From positions 2,632,929 through 2,696,928 of the forward strand of contig CP042469.1 in assembly GCA_015243575.1 (NCBI GenBank): a DNA stretch of 64,000 bases. The letters run 5' to 3'. Numbering within the stretch: position 1 is the first letter of the stretch; the number at the start of each line of letters is the position of its first letter. Below are positions 1 to 9,219 of this stretch, piece after piece. The translations under genes were made by a program, and so were the position numbers. The DNA is from Clostridiales bacterium. GTDB lineage: Bacteria; Bacillota; Clostridia; Peptostreptococcales; Anaerovoracaceae. The notes beneath the pieces are model-generated. The model saw only the letters and a list, made by a program, of their open reading frames with translations. It was not told the origin of the DNA and did no database searches.

Positions 1-342
1 TTCTTTGGATAGGTTTCTCTGGTTTCTCGGAACCCAGTCCTGCTTTCGCATAAAGTCGATAATCGAACCCTTTATCTTGAGAGAAGCAAAGGTTTCAAAT
101 TTATTGCCCATATCAGGATCGAATTTTTCTACGGCATCAATCAGTGCGATGATCCCCTGATTTACCATGTCGTCCAGCTGACCAAAATTGCTGTAACTTC
201 CCTTGAATCTCAGAACGATTTTCCTGACAAGATTGGTATATTGTAACACAATTTCATTTCTTGCTTCAATGCTTTTATTCCGTTTATAACAGTCCCACAG
301 CCGTAGGAGCTTATCGTCTTCATTCACTTCAGCAGAATACAT
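1..342 (-). CDS. fliA: RNA polymerase sigma factor FliA/SigD (sigma-28), 5' part only
   Basis: The first 114 codons are inside the window and the gene continues past position 1. The product directs RNA polymerase to late flagellar and chemotaxis promoters. Region 2 of the sigma-70 family is visible: QLDDMVNQGIIALIDAVEKF, then KGSIIDFMRKQDWVPRNQR, which carries the DWVPR sequence typical of the FliA/WhiG group at region 2.4. The ATG at 342 follows a good AGGTGAGG ribosome site. It is the last gene of the flagellar operon, 38 bp after flhA. The matching anti-sigma factor gene flgM and three sigma-28 promoters are in the same window. Confidence 0.93.
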   Translation of the reverse strand, partial: MYSAEVNEDDKLLRLWDCYKRNKSIEARNEIVLQYTNLVRKIVLRFKGSYSNFGQLDDMVNQGIIALIDAVEKFDPDMGNKFETFASLKIKGSIIDFMRKQDWVPRNQRNLSKE

Positions 343-380
343 GAAACCTCACCTCTTTTCCTGAAAATCTTGTATTTTCA

Positions 381-2441
381 CTAATCTTTTATCTGAATAA
401 TACCAATGGCCTGAATCTGTATATTGGTGTCAATTTCATTAAAGGACAGTACCGTAAGATTCGGCAAAAACTGGTCTATCAGTCGTTTAAAATAAATTCT
501 AACAATGGGCGATGTGAGAATCACCGGTTGATGCATCAGGTCTTTTACTTTTTCAATCTGCTCCGACGCACCTTCTACAATCCGCTGCACCACCTGCGGT
601 TCAATGGCAAGGTAGGTGCCGTGTTCACTTTTCTTTGCAGAGCTAAGGATTGTATTTTCTATGGTCTGGTCGAGGGAGATCACCTTGATGCTGGCTCCGT
701 CGGTATATTTTCTTGTAATCGTACGTTTCAGCTTCTGTCTCACATATTCCGTCAGCAGGTCGGTGTCTTTGATTGCAACTCCTTGATCGCCAAGGGTTTC
801 CAAAATACTCTCCATATCCCTGATGGGGATGCCTTCCTTCAGAAGGTTCATGAGGATCTTTTGAAGATCTGAAACGCTGATGACTCCCGGGATTACATCA
901 TCTACAATAGCCTGGTTTGCCTTTGACGCGTTCTGCAGAAGGATATTAATGTCCTGTCTGCTGACAAGCTCGTGAATATGCTTCTTGATCATCTCGGACA
1001 AGTGGGTTACGATAACCGACAATGCGTCAATTACTGTGTAGCCATAAACCTCAGCCATCTCTCTTTCGTTTTCCGTGATCCATTTTCCTGGGATTCCGTA
1101 GGCGGGCTCGATGGTGTCAATCCCCTCGATAGGGCCGGTACAATTCCCCGGGTCAAGGGCCAGATAATAATCAACCAGGACTTCTCCCCGTGCTACCTCT
1201 TCTCCTTTGATCTTGATCAGGTACTGGTTTGGGTTAATCAGCCCGTTGTCGCGAAGCCGAACGGTGGGAACAACAACGCCCATTTCCATGGCAAACTGCT
1301 TCCGGAAAATGACGATTCGATCGATAAAGCTGCCTCCGCTGCCTTCATCAACCAGTGGCAGCAAAGAATAACCGAATTCCATTTCAATGGGTTCCACTCC
1401 CAAAAGGTTGTATACATTATCAATATTGCGATAAAAGTTCGCTTCGTTGCTCTCCTCTTCGAGGAACTCCTGCATTTCGGTGACTTCTTCCTTTTTCTGC
1501 TGCACCGTAGCAGAACGCATTAAGCTGATCCCTAGTGCGATGAGAACAAAGGCCAGCACCGCGATCTGAATCACCGGAGCACCGGGTATCAGGCACATCG
1601 CCAGGATGACAATTCCTGAAATCAAAAGCACTTTCGGCTGTGACATGAACTGCTTCCTAACATCCTCATTGAGATTACTTTCGGATGCTGCTCTCGTAAC
1701 GATCATGCCTGTGGCTGTTGAGATCATAAGCGCAGGCAACTGGCCGACAAGACCGTCGCCTACCGTTGCAATGGAGTAAACGGCAAGGACCTGTGTAAAG
1801 GACATTCCCCCCTGGATCATACCGATGATCGTTCCTGCAATAAGGTTTACCATGGCGATGATGATCGATGCGATGGCATCGCCTTTTACAAGTTTCGTAG
1901 CTCCATCCATTGCTCCGTAAAATTCTGCTTCTCTTTGGATGTATTTTCTTCTTTCTCTTGCTTCCTGTTCGTTGATCAAGCCTGAGCTCAGGTCGGCGTC
2001 GATTGCCATTTGTTTTCCTGGCATCGCATCCAAAGTAAATCTCGCAGATACTTCCGCAATTCTCTCTGCACCCTTTGTGATAACGATAAACTGAACAATT
2101 ACGATAATAATAAATACGATAAATCCTACAATTGCATTGCCGCCCAGTACGAAATTACCAAAGGTTGCAATTACCTGTCCAGCTTCTCCTCCGTTTGAAA
2201 GTATCAAACGGGTGGATGAGATGTTCAGCGCCAGCCGAAGCAGAGTTGTGATGAGCAGGAGGGAAGGGAATATGGAAAAATCAAGAGGCCCTCCAATGAA
2301 CATCGTCGTAAGCAGAATGATTAGTGAGATTGTGATGCTTATGATGAACATAAAATCCAAAAAAAACGGAGGCAAAGGGATAATGATCAGTGCCACTATC
2401 ATGACAACAAATAACACCACTACATTTTTTAGAAATTTCAT
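381..2441 (-). CDS. flhA: Flagellar type III export apparatus protein FlhA
   Basis: 686 residues, the normal length. FlhA forms the nonameric export gate of the flagellar type III secretion system. About 300 N-terminal residues are membrane segments, and the cytoplasmic C-terminal domain binds substrate-chaperone complexes. The conserved FHIPEP-family block is present near residues 143-195 (LDAMPGKQMAIDADL, then EREAEFYGAMDGA-like sequence). The start overlaps the end of flhB by 4 bp, so the two are translationally coupled. In most Clostridia flhF and flhG follow flhA; here fliA follows directly. Confidence 0.97.
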   Translation of the reverse strand: MKFLKNVVVLFVVMIVALIIIPLPPFFLDFMFIISITISLIILLTTMFIGGPLDFSIFPSLLLITTLLRLALNISSTRLILSNGGEAGQVIATFGNFVLGGNAIVGFIVFIIIVIVQFIVITKGAERIAEVSARFTLDAMPGKQMAIDADLSSGLINEQEARERRKYIQREAEFYGAMDGATKLVKGDAIASIIIAMVNLIAGTIIGMIQGGMSFTQVLAVYSIATVGDGLVGQLPALMISTATGMIVTRAASESNLNEDVRKQFMSQPKVLLISGIVILAMCLIPGAPVIQIAVLAFVLIALGISLMRSATVQQKKEEVTEMQEFLEEESNEANFYRNIDNVYNLLGVEPIEMEFGYSLLPLVDEGSGGSFIDRIVIFRKQFAMEMGVVVPTVRLRDNGLINPNQYLIKIKGEEVARGEVLVDYYLALDPGNCTGPIEGIDTIEPAYGIPGKWITENEREMAEVYGYTVIDALSVIVTHLSEMIKKHIHELVSRQDINILLQNASKANQAIVDDVIPGVISVSDLQKILMNLLKEGIPIRDMESILETLGDQGVAIKDTDLLTEYVRQKLKRTITRKYTDGASIKVISLDQTIENTILSSAKKSEHGTYLAIEPQVVQRIVEGASEQIEKVKDLMHQPVILTSPIVRIYFKRLIDQFLPNLTVLSFNEIDTNIQIQAIGIIQIKD

Positions 2442-3508
2442 ACTGCTTTTTTACCTTTTTCTCTCGTGCTGTATACCCAAGCCATGAGTTCTGCCACAGC
2501 CTGATACAGCTCAGCCGGGATATAAGAGTTTACTTCAACGGTTTCATATAAGCTTCTTGCCAGAGGCTTATTTTCCGTGATCAGGATATGATGTTTTTCT
2601 CCAGCAGCGATAATCCGCTTGGCCATATGATCCTGCCCTTTTGCAAGAACCATGGGTGCCATATCCTTTTCCAGGTCATATTTTAAAGCCACCGCAAAAT
2701 GGGTGGGGTTTCTTACAATAACATCAGCGTTTGGAACCTGCTGAATCATTCGATTCATACTCATTTTCCGCTGCTTTTCTTTGATCTTGCCCTTGATAAA
2801 CGGATCGCCTTCTGTTTGTTTATATTCGTCCTTTACCTCCTGCTTCGTCATTCTCAGCTTCTGCTCGTAATCAAATTTCTCATATGCGAAATCCAATACC
2901 GCCACTGCGACGAAGATCAGGCAAATCTTATAGACGATGGACATGATTCGGTCAAGCATGAATGAAATACTTTGATCAAAGCTGGTATGTAAGAGATCCG
3001 GGGTTACCACCAGAAGATCCTGAATGCTGGTATAAATAATCCAGAGGATAACAGCTACTTTGATCAGTGACTTCACAAGCTGAACAACAGACCTTACGGA
3101 AAACATCCGTTTGAATCCCTGAAGCATACTGATTCTGTTATATTTAAATTTCAGCAGTTCACCAGATACCAGGAAGCCTGTCTGCGCTCCTGTCATTACA
3201 ACCCCTGTGACCGTGAGCACAATGAGAATCGGCACTGTTGAAAGGAAGAATACAACCATGGATTCCCTCATGATTTGAAGCGCACCAGGAATGGAAAGTG
3301 CGTAAAGGCCGCTCATCTTCTGAAGCTCGCTGACGTATAGCTCTCTGATCTGTGAGACAATAAAGCTGCCCAGCTTGCTGACGAGGATGAAGCCGATAAC
3401 GATGGTGGCTATGCTGACCACATCTCTGCTTTGAAACGCATTTCCCTTTTTCCGTTCGTCCTTCTTTTTTTTCGGGGTCGCTTTTTCGGTTTTATTCGTT
3501 TCCGCCAA
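2438..3508 (-). CDS. flhB: Flagellar export switch protein FlhB
   Basis: 356 residues. FlhB is an inner-membrane part of the flagellar type III secretion system and switches export from rod/hook to filament substrates. There is a lysine-rich N-terminus, four membrane segments, a charged linker, and the C-terminal cytoplasmic domain with the self-cleavage motif NPTH (in VRNPTHFAVALKY), followed by the usual AKRIIAAGEKHHILITENKPLARSL-type region. It overlaps flhA by 4 bp and follows fliR by 30 bp. A separate copy of only the C-terminal domain is encoded at 28651-29010. Confidence 0.97.
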   Translation of the reverse strand: MAETNKTEKATPKKKKDERKKGNAFQSRDVVSIATIVIGFILVSKLGSFIVSQIRELYVSELQKMSGLYALSIPGALQIMRESMVVFFLSTVPILIVLTVTGVVMTGAQTGFLVSGELLKFKYNRISMLQGFKRMFSVRSVVQLVKSLIKVAVILWIIYTSIQDLLVVTPDLLHTSFDQSISFMLDRIMSIVYKICLIFVAVAVLDFAYEKFDYEQKLRMTKQEVKDEYKQTEGDPFIKGKIKEKQRKMSMNRMIQQVPNADVIVRNPTHFAVALKYDLEKDMAPMVLAKGQDHMAKRIIAAGEKHHILITENKPLARSLYETVEVNSYIPAELYQAVAELMAWVYSTREKGKKAV

Positions 3509-3538
3509 CGTGATCCCCCCTTTCCCGGATTACCGCTT

Positions 3539-4306
3539 TTACATAAAGTATAAAAGAACCTTTTCCAGCCGCTCCAGCATGATCATATTCAGCTTGCCCA
3601 TGAAATGGACCAATACCGGTATGATTGTTATTATGACGATCATACCAACGATCAGTTTGAGCTGCAGATTTACGACAAAGACGTTAATATTGGGAACGAC
3701 TCTCATCAGGATTCCCACAGCCATCTCAACCAAAATCTCAGTAACGACAACAGGCAAAGCCAGCTGAAGAGAATATACCAATATATATCCAAAAAGTTCT
3801 ACAAAATAGACTCCGATCTTTCCGCTCATTCCGCCGACGCCTATAGGCACGACCAGAAAGGATTTAATCGCAATGGCCAAAAGATTAATATGACTGTTGG
3901 TAATAAAGAACAACAGTGTATACATAATCGTCAGCAGATTTCCGCTGATAGAAATCTGTGAATTGCTGGTGGGGTCATACATCTGCGCCATACTGACACC
4001 CATCTGAAGGTCGATGAGCTCTCCTCCGATATGAAAAATAGAGAGAAAGAGCTGAACAGCAAACCCCAATGCCAAACCCACTGCTAATTCCTTGGTTATT
4101 GTAAGCAGCATATCGATGATTGTGTAATCAGCAACCTGGAGATCCAGCATCCCGTAGGATGCATTCAGTGAAATTCCCAGGGCCAAGCCGATTTTCACCA
4201 TGGTCGGAATATTTCTCCTCCCAAAAATCGGGTTAAAGAAGATTACGCCAGCCATTCTGCAGCTAGTAAACAAAAAGATATAAAAGCTATTTAAATCACT
4301 TAACAA
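3539..4306 (-). CDS. fliR: Flagellar export protein FliR
   Basis: 255 residues, normal for FliR, with about six membrane segments across the protein. It joins FliP and FliQ in the helical export-gate core of the flagellar basal body. The only in-frame start that follows the upstream stop is TTG at 4306, preceded by a GGGGGA ribosome site. A nearby ATG at 4342 lies in another frame and stops after 15 codons. The gene is followed by flhB in the standard fliO-P-Q-R-flhB-flhA order. Confidence 0.95.
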   Translation of the reverse strand: MLSDLNSFYIFLFTSCRMAGVIFFNPIFGRRNIPTMVKIGLALGISLNASYGMLDLQVADYTIIDMLLTITKELAVGLALGFAVQLFLSIFHIGGELIDLQMGVSMAQMYDPTSNSQISISGNLLTIMYTLLFFITNSHINLLAIAIKSFLVVPIGVGGMSGKIGVYFVELFGYILVYSLQLALPVVVTEILVEMAVGILMRVVPNINVFVVNLQLKLIVGMIVIITIIPVLVHFMGKLNMIMLERLEKVLLYFM

Positions 4307-4354
4307 CCCAGTCCCCCATACGCATCCCTTGCGGAATTATCATCGTGTTCTTAG

Positions 4355-4621
4355 CTATATGGATGTGCCAATGAACTCAAAGATCCGGTTTACCAGGTCT
4401 ACCATCTGCTGAAGCATCCATCCTCCGAAAACCACTAAAATCAGTGCAATGACAATCAGCTTCGGTACAAAGGTCATGGTCTGTTCATTAATGGAAGTCG
4501 CTGCCTGTATGATCGAAATAAACAGGCCTACCAATATGCTTACAATTAGGATTGGAGCTGCGACCTTGAAACCGGTTAAGACGGCATCTCTGAATATTTC
4601 TGTTAATTGTATCGTATTCAT
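4355..4621 (-). CDS. fliQ: Flagellar export protein FliQ
   Basis: 88 residues with two membrane segments (about 17-40 and 52-75), the usual size and shape of FliQ. It has the conserved central sequence SIIQAATSINEQTMTFVPKL between the two segments. FliQ packs around FliP and FliR in the export gate. It starts 16 bp after the end of fliP. Confidence 0.96.
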   Translation of the reverse strand: MNTIQLTEIFRDAVLTGFKVAAPILIVSILVGLFISIIQAATSINEQTMTFVPKLIVIALILVVFGGWMLQQMVDLVNRIFEFIGTSI

Positions 4622-4637
4622 TTCGTTGCTCCCTTCC

Positions 4638-5291
4638 TCAGTTATACGTCATTACAAGGGTTTTAATCAGGAGACCCCAACCATCTACCACCACGAAGAG
4701 CATCACCTTAAAAGGAAGTGCTATCATAACCGGCGGGAGCATGATCATTCCCATGGACATCAGTGTACTGGCTACGATCAGATCGATGACCAGAAATGGG
4801 ATGAACAGCAGGAAGCCGATTAGAAAAGCCCGCTTGAGTTCGCTGGTCATAAATGCCGGCACGACAATATGCAGCGGCAGATCAGTTCCCTCCAGTGCAG
4901 AAATTTCCTCGTTGGCAGATAGGTTTTTAAAAAGCTGTACTTCGGTGCTTGTGGTCTGTTTTAGCATAAATTCCTTCATTGGAACGGCGGCTCTGTCTAG
5001 AAACTCTTGTGTTTCGATCAAACCATCATTATATGGCTGAAGCGCAGTCTCATTAACCTGTGACAGCACCGGCTGCATGATAAAAAAGGTGATAAACAGA
5101 GCAAGGCCAATCAATACCTGATTTGGCGGAGTCTGCTGAAGACCCAGTGCATTTCTTAAGAAGGAAAATACGATGATGATTCTGGTAAAGCAGGTCATCA
5201 TTAACAATAAAAAGGGCGCGAGGCTGATCATCGTCATGATGATGATCATTTTAACCACATCGGAGCCCTGTCCGTTGATGATGAATTCCAT
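4638..5291 (-). CDS. fliP: Flagellar export protein FliP
   Basis: 217 residues. FliP makes the pentameric heart of the export gate. The first segment carries LAPFLLLMMTCFTRIIIVFSFLRNALG and TPPNQVLIGLALFITFF, both strong FliP family signatures. The C-terminal half has MLPPVMIALPFKVMLFVVVDGW. The long cleaved leader of the enterobacterial protein is missing, as is usual in Firmicutes. It lies 2 bp after fliO. Confidence 0.97.
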   Translation of the reverse strand: MEFIINGQGSDVVKMIIIMTMISLAPFLLLMMTCFTRIIIVFSFLRNALGLQQTPPNQVLIGLALFITFFIMQPVLSQVNETALQPYNDGLIETQEFLDRAAVPMKEFMLKQTTSTEVQLFKNLSANEEISALEGTDLPLHIVVPAFMTSELKRAFLIGFLLFIPFLVIDLIVASTLMSMGMIMLPPVMIALPFKVMLFVVVDGWGLLIKTLVMTYN

Positions 5292-5293
5292 AG

Positions 5294-5653
5294 CTAGTCA
5301 ACACCTTTCCATTTCTTGAGAATATCGGCAAAGCTTTTTAGGCCATCGGCACCAACCAGCCCTTTCAGACCCTCTCCTCGTTCATGATCCGCAAGCGAAA
5401 TATTTTGCTCAAGCTGCATCAAAATCTGTACATTCTGGTCGCTTACCCCCATCAGGTACTGGCTTCCATTGATTTCCACGATGAGAAGGGAACCGGTTTT
5501 ACTGACCACTAGTCTGTCAATTACCTTGATATGTCTTCCCCCCGCAATGGGGCCCATGCGCTTAGCATACCATCTGCTGGCATAATAAGTAAGAAGTATG
5601 ATGCAAACTGTGCCGATCAAGGCGAACAGCATCGAAATAATATCTCCTATCAA
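5294..5653 (-). CDS. fliO: Flagellar biosynthesis protein FliO
   Basis: 119 residues with one N-terminal membrane helix (about 6-25) and a basic cytoplasmic domain with IKVIDRLVVSKTGSLLIVEI and YLMGVSDQNVQIL, the FliO/FliZ pattern. FliO helps assemble the FliP ring. The start is TTG at 5653, with GGAGG about nine bases upstream; no in-frame ATG fits better. The gene lies between cheY and fliP, as in Bacillus and Clostridia. Confidence 0.88.
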   Translation of the reverse strand: MIGDIISMLFALIGTVCIILLTYYASRWYAKRMGPIAGGRHIKVIDRLVVSKTGSLLIVEINGSQYLMGVSDQNVQILMQLEQNISLADHERGEGLKGLVGADGLKSFADILKKWKGVD

Positions 5654-5671
5654 AGTTCACGCCTCCACGGA

Positions 5672-6031
5672 TTATCCAAGTACGTTTTTGACCGTCTGGA
5701 TCAGCCTTTCCGGTTTGAATGGTTTTACAATAAAGTCCAGTGCACCCAGTTTAATGGCTTCTACAACCATGCCTTCCTGACCCATAGCGGAGCACATGAC
5801 TACTTTCGCCTGAGGATTGATTTGCTTGATCGCCTGAAGAGCCTGAATCCCATCCATAACCGGCATGGTGATATCCAGCAGAACCATATCCGGATTGTTT
5901 TCTGTATATTTGGTTACCGCATCCTGTCCGTCTCCTGCTTCAAGAAAATCGGTGTATCCCGCCTTTTTGAGATTGTCTTTTACCATCATTCTCATAAAAG
6001 CTGCGTCGTCAACTATCAAAATTTTTGCCAT
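5672..6031 (-). CDS. cheY: Chemotaxis response regulator CheY
   Basis: A single receiver domain. From the second ATG (6031) the acidic pair is D8-D9, the phospho-acceptor is D53 (in VLLDITMPVMDG), then come the T/S switch residue (CSAMG) and the conserved lysine in VKPFK. Phosphorylated CheY binds FliM and FliY to set the rotation sense; CheA at 31317-33533 is the probable kinase. An ATG two codons upstream (6037) is also possible but lies only three bases from the AGAGAGG ribosome site. The gene sits between fliY and fliO. Confidence 0.95.
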   Translation of the reverse strand: MAKILIVDDAAFMRMMVKDNLKKAGYTDFLEAGDGQDAVTKYTENNPDMVLLDITMPVMDGIQALQAIKQINPQAKVVMCSAMGQEGMVVEAIKLGALDFIVKPFKPERLIQTVKNVLG

Positions 6032-6062
6032 CTTCATTTACCTCTCTTGTTTTAATTATCTG

Positions 6063-7316
6063 TTATTTATTTGCTTCGGCGTTGGTATCCTTCGCCTTGA
6101 TGATTTCGGTTATTCTTACGCTGTAGTTATCGTCTACAACGACAACGTCTCCCTTTGCGATCAGGCGCCCGTTGGCTACTACGTCAACCTGGTCACCGGC
6201 TTGCCTGTTCAGCTCCACAATATTCCCAACGGTAAGCTCTGCGATATCCTTGATCTTCTTTTTCGTCTTCCCTAGTTCTACGGTAATTTGAACCGGAACA
6301 GACATAATCAGCTCAAGGTTATTGTCATCGATACCGAGTTCGGCAGCCTTTTGTGCAACCCCAAGCGGTTTATAGTTATAGGGGGTTGCCTGAACTTGTT
6401 GTTTGGGAGCCTGGTCAACCATAGCAACTCTTGGATCCATATACATCTGCTGCGCCGCCGGCTCTCCGTAATACATCGGTTGCTGATAAGACATCTCCTG
6501 CATCGGCTGCATGGATGGCTGTGGTGCGTAAGGTGCCTGGGGCGCGGTCTGTCCAGGCGGTGCCTGGGGAACGTGTGCGCTTTGAGCAGCATATGCTGCA
6601 GGTGCCGGAGCTGGTGCTGCCTGCGCTGCTGCAGGCGCAACGGACGCCGGTTGGGACGAATCTGCATGGCCTGTCTCAGAAACACTTGCTTCAATATCCG
6701 CAGCTTCATCTTCCATCGCGCTGGCTCCAAGAGACATCTTTACTATTTTTTTCGCCAGCTGCGGATCCATAGCGCTGATAAATTCGCTGTCCACCAATCC
6801 ATCAATACTGAGATTAAATTTGATGCTTACAAGTGAATCTCCTGTCAGAGAGAAGATTGTTTTAACATTTTCTGTCGTATCCAAAATCTCTGGCGGAGAG
6901 ATGTTGATGATCTGCCCTAAAAAGGATGCCAGTGCGCTGGCGGCTGAACCCATCATCTGATTCATGATCTCCGAAACGGCGCTCAGTCCAATTTCATCAA
7001 GCTCTACCATCTCTGCGGGATCCATGGAAAGAAGATTTCCGAGAATCTTCTTCAGATCCTCCTCTCTCAGCAGCAGGACATTGGTTCCGTCGATACCCTC
7101 GACATACTTTATCAGAACTCCTATCACTGGCTCCAGATAAGAAAATTCAAATTCCTCAATTCCCAGGGTTTCTATCCGCGGCGTTGTAATATTGACCTTT
7201 CTGTCCAGTATGGTGGACATCGCCGTAGCGCCCGCGCCCATACTGATATTCATTACTTCACCGATGACATCGATCTCCATCGGTGTCAGCTTGTAAATTT
7301 CATTGTCATTTGTCAT
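6063..7316 (-). CDS. fliY: Flagellar switch protein and CheY-P phosphatase FliY
   Basis: 417 residues. Two CheC-like phosphatase repeats occupy roughly residues 10-200 (each with an E-N pair: IGEVMNIS and VSEIMNQMM). A long Ala/Pro/Gln-rich linker follows (about 215-320). The C-terminal FliN/SpoA domain begins near MSVPVQITVELGKTKKKIKDI. FliY forms the lower C-ring and dephosphorylates CheY-P. Its start overlaps fliM by 4 bp. The low-complexity linker is unusually rich in PQAPYAPQP-like sequence. Confidence 0.95.
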   Translation of the reverse strand: MTNDNEIYKLTPMEIDVIGEVMNISMGAGATAMSTILDRKVNITTPRIETLGIEEFEFSYLEPVIGVLIKYVEGIDGTNVLLLREEDLKKILGNLLSMDPAEMVELDEIGLSAVSEIMNQMMGSAASALASFLGQIINISPPEILDTTENVKTIFSLTGDSLVSIKFNLSIDGLVDSEFISAMDPQLAKKIVKMSLGASAMEDEAADIEASVSETGHADSSQPASVAPAAAQAAPAPAPAAYAAQSAHVPQAPPGQTAPQAPYAPQPSMQPMQEMSYQQPMYYGEPAAQQMYMDPRVAMVDQAPKQQVQATPYNYKPLGVAQKAAELGIDDNNLELIMSVPVQITVELGKTKKKIKDIAELTVGNIVELNRQAGDQVDVVANGRLIAKGDVVVVDDNYSVRITEIIKAKDTNAEANK

Positions 7317-8323
7317 CTGATATGGTCACTTCCTCTCTTAATCGGCTCCTTGATAGCGATGGCCCTCTTCTTGTTGTAAGAACCCATCTCTCCCCGGAAC
7401 CATACGGTCTCTCCCACAGCCAGATCCACCATGGAGTTTTCAGGTTTGTTCAATTTAATGATGTCTCCGACTTCCAGATCGATCAAATCTCTTGACATAA
7501 CCTCAATCGTACCCAGAATCGCTGTGATCTCCAGCTCTGACTGACTGATTTCGCTGAGGATATCTTTTTTTCTTTGAGCCTCCAGCAGTTGATCTCTTCG
7601 TTCTCTCTTTTTGCCTAGTGCATTCTTCATTCGGAACATGGTTTCCAGAGTCGTTGCAGGGATGCAGATATTCATTTTTCCCTGTGTCTCATTGAGCATA
7701 AAATTCATTACCACAATTACGACGTTTTCATCTGCGCTGATTCCCTGGAGAATCCTGGCATTTGTTTCAACCTTGATCATCCTGGGTGCTACCTCCAAAT
7801 AATCAACCCAGACATTTTTCATAAGATTTACCATGCCACGCATCAGATGCTCGAGGATGCCGATTTCGATTTCCGTGTACTCACGATCTGCCTCTAAGGG
7901 TTTTCCTGAACCCCCAAGCAGCCTGTCGATACAGCAAAAACCGATGTCTTTCGAAATATCCATTAGCACCAGATCTTCTTCATTGTGATCTTCCTTCAGA
8001 GAAAAATCGATGGTGCCGATCAGCACTGAGTCTGGCAATGCATTATTGAACTCATAATATTGCTGTTCCTCTACCTCTATGATTTCTACAAGGGTATAGG
8101 TCTGCAGAATACCGGTGATATGTGAGGATAGGATTCTGGCATAGTTTTCATAAATGCTGTATAACAACTTTAGTTGTTCCCGTGTAAAAAGCTTCGGGCT
8201 TCTAAAGTCATAATCTTTCACCTTTTTCCCCGCATTTTGCTCCGGAGGTTCCATTTCCTTCGTACCGCTCGTCAAACTGCTCAGCAAGCTGTCAATCTGA
8301 CTTTGGGAAAGAATTTCACTCAT
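7313..8323 (-). CDS. fliM: Flagellar motor switch protein FliM
   Basis: 336 residues, normal length. The N-terminal CheY-binding peptide (MSEILSQSQIDSLLSSL) is followed by the FliM middle domain (DFSLKEDHNEEDLVLMDISKD, GSGKP) and a C-terminal SpoA domain (LEITAILGTIEVMSRDLIDLEVGDIIKLNKP). It links FliG to FliY in the C-ring. It follows motB by 11 bp; the fliL gene that usually separates motB and fliM is absent. Confidence 0.96.
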   Translation of the reverse strand: MSEILSQSQIDSLLSSLTSGTKEMEPPEQNAGKKVKDYDFRSPKLFTREQLKLLYSIYENYARILSSHITGILQTYTLVEIIEVEEQQYYEFNNALPDSVLIGTIDFSLKEDHNEEDLVLMDISKDIGFCCIDRLLGGSGKPLEADREYTEIEIGILEHLMRGMVNLMKNVWVDYLEVAPRMIKVETNARILQGISADENVVIVVMNFMLNETQGKMNICIPATTLETMFRMKNALGKKRERRDQLLEAQRKKDILSEISQSELEITAILGTIEVMSRDLIDLEVGDIIKLNKPENSMVDLAVGETVWFRGEMGSYNKKRAIAIKEPIKRGSDHIR

Positions 8324-8334
8324 AATGCTATCTC

Positions 8335-9147
8335 CTACTCGTTGTCCTGTCCTGTACTTGTACCGTAATCAAGACTGTAAATTTTATCAAGCTCATCCTG
8401 AAGCGTATCTTGCTGCGCGATGAGGATCTCAACTCTCCTGTTCTTTGCCCTGTTCTCTTCAGAGTCGTTGGGCGCAACAGGCCGGTAGTATCCATATCCC
8501 ACTGCCATCATCTTCGCAGGCTCATGGACGTAGCGGGTTTCCAAATATCTTAGTACCTCATTTGCTCTGTCTGTGGATAATCCTCTATTGTCCACCGTAC
8601 TTGTGCCAGGCGCCGCTTCTGCGGTATGTCCGTCGATGCGGATAAATTTGATATAGGGTTCTACTTCACCAAGCGCTTTGCCTACATAATCAAGGATTTC
8701 TGTCCCACCAGGCCTCAGAACAGCCCGGTCTGCCTCAAAGAATAATGAGGACATAAACCTGACATAGACTAGATTTTTTCCCTTTTCTATCTGAACCGAA
8801 TCTTGAAGGTTATTTTCATTCACATAAGCCTTGAGATAATCATACAGCTTATTCAGGTCATCTATTTTTTCACTTTCGCTCTGAGCATCCTGCTGAGCCT
8901 CATTCTGCTCTTCGCTATCTGATGATCCCCCTTGGTTGTCATTATCCGTGTTCATCTGTCGAATCTGCTCCAGCGTTGCAGGATCAGCGGTAAAAGCTTC
9001 CACCAGCATCCGGTATTTCTCCTGATCGATGGTGGACATCGAATAAAGAAGGATGAAAAATACCAGGATAAGGGTGATCATATCTGCGTAGGTATTGAGC
9101 CATGCATCTTTATTAACTTTATTACTTCTTCGTTTCCTGTCCATCAT
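8335..9147 (-). CDS. motB: Flagellar motor stator protein MotB
   Basis: 270 residues. A basic N-terminus, then one membrane helix that begins with the proton- or ion-binding aspartate D22 in LNTYADMITLILVFFILLYSM, then a periplasmic linker rich in Gln/Glu/Asp, and an OmpA-like peptidoglycan-binding domain (IDGHTAEAAPG, DNRGLSTDRANEVLRYL, NRRVEI). It anchors the stator to the wall. It follows motA in the same operon. Confidence 0.95.
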   Translation of the reverse strand: MMDRKRRSNKVNKDAWLNTYADMITLILVFFILLYSMSTIDQEKYRMLVEAFTADPATLEQIRQMNTDNDNQGGSSDSEEQNEAQQDAQSESEKIDDLNKLYDYLKAYVNENNLQDSVQIEKGKNLVYVRFMSSLFFEADRAVLRPGGTEILDYVGKALGEVEPYIKFIRIDGHTAEAAPGTSTVDNRGLSTDRANEVLRYLETRYVHEPAKMMAVGYGYYRPVAPNDSEENRAKNRRVEILIAQQDTLQDELDKIYSLDYGTSTGQDNE

Positions 9148-9219
9148 TTATCAACTTCCTTGTAATTTTCCAATAAGCACCGAGTTTCTGATTGATCATT
9201 TCTGATCTGCACTTTTCAC

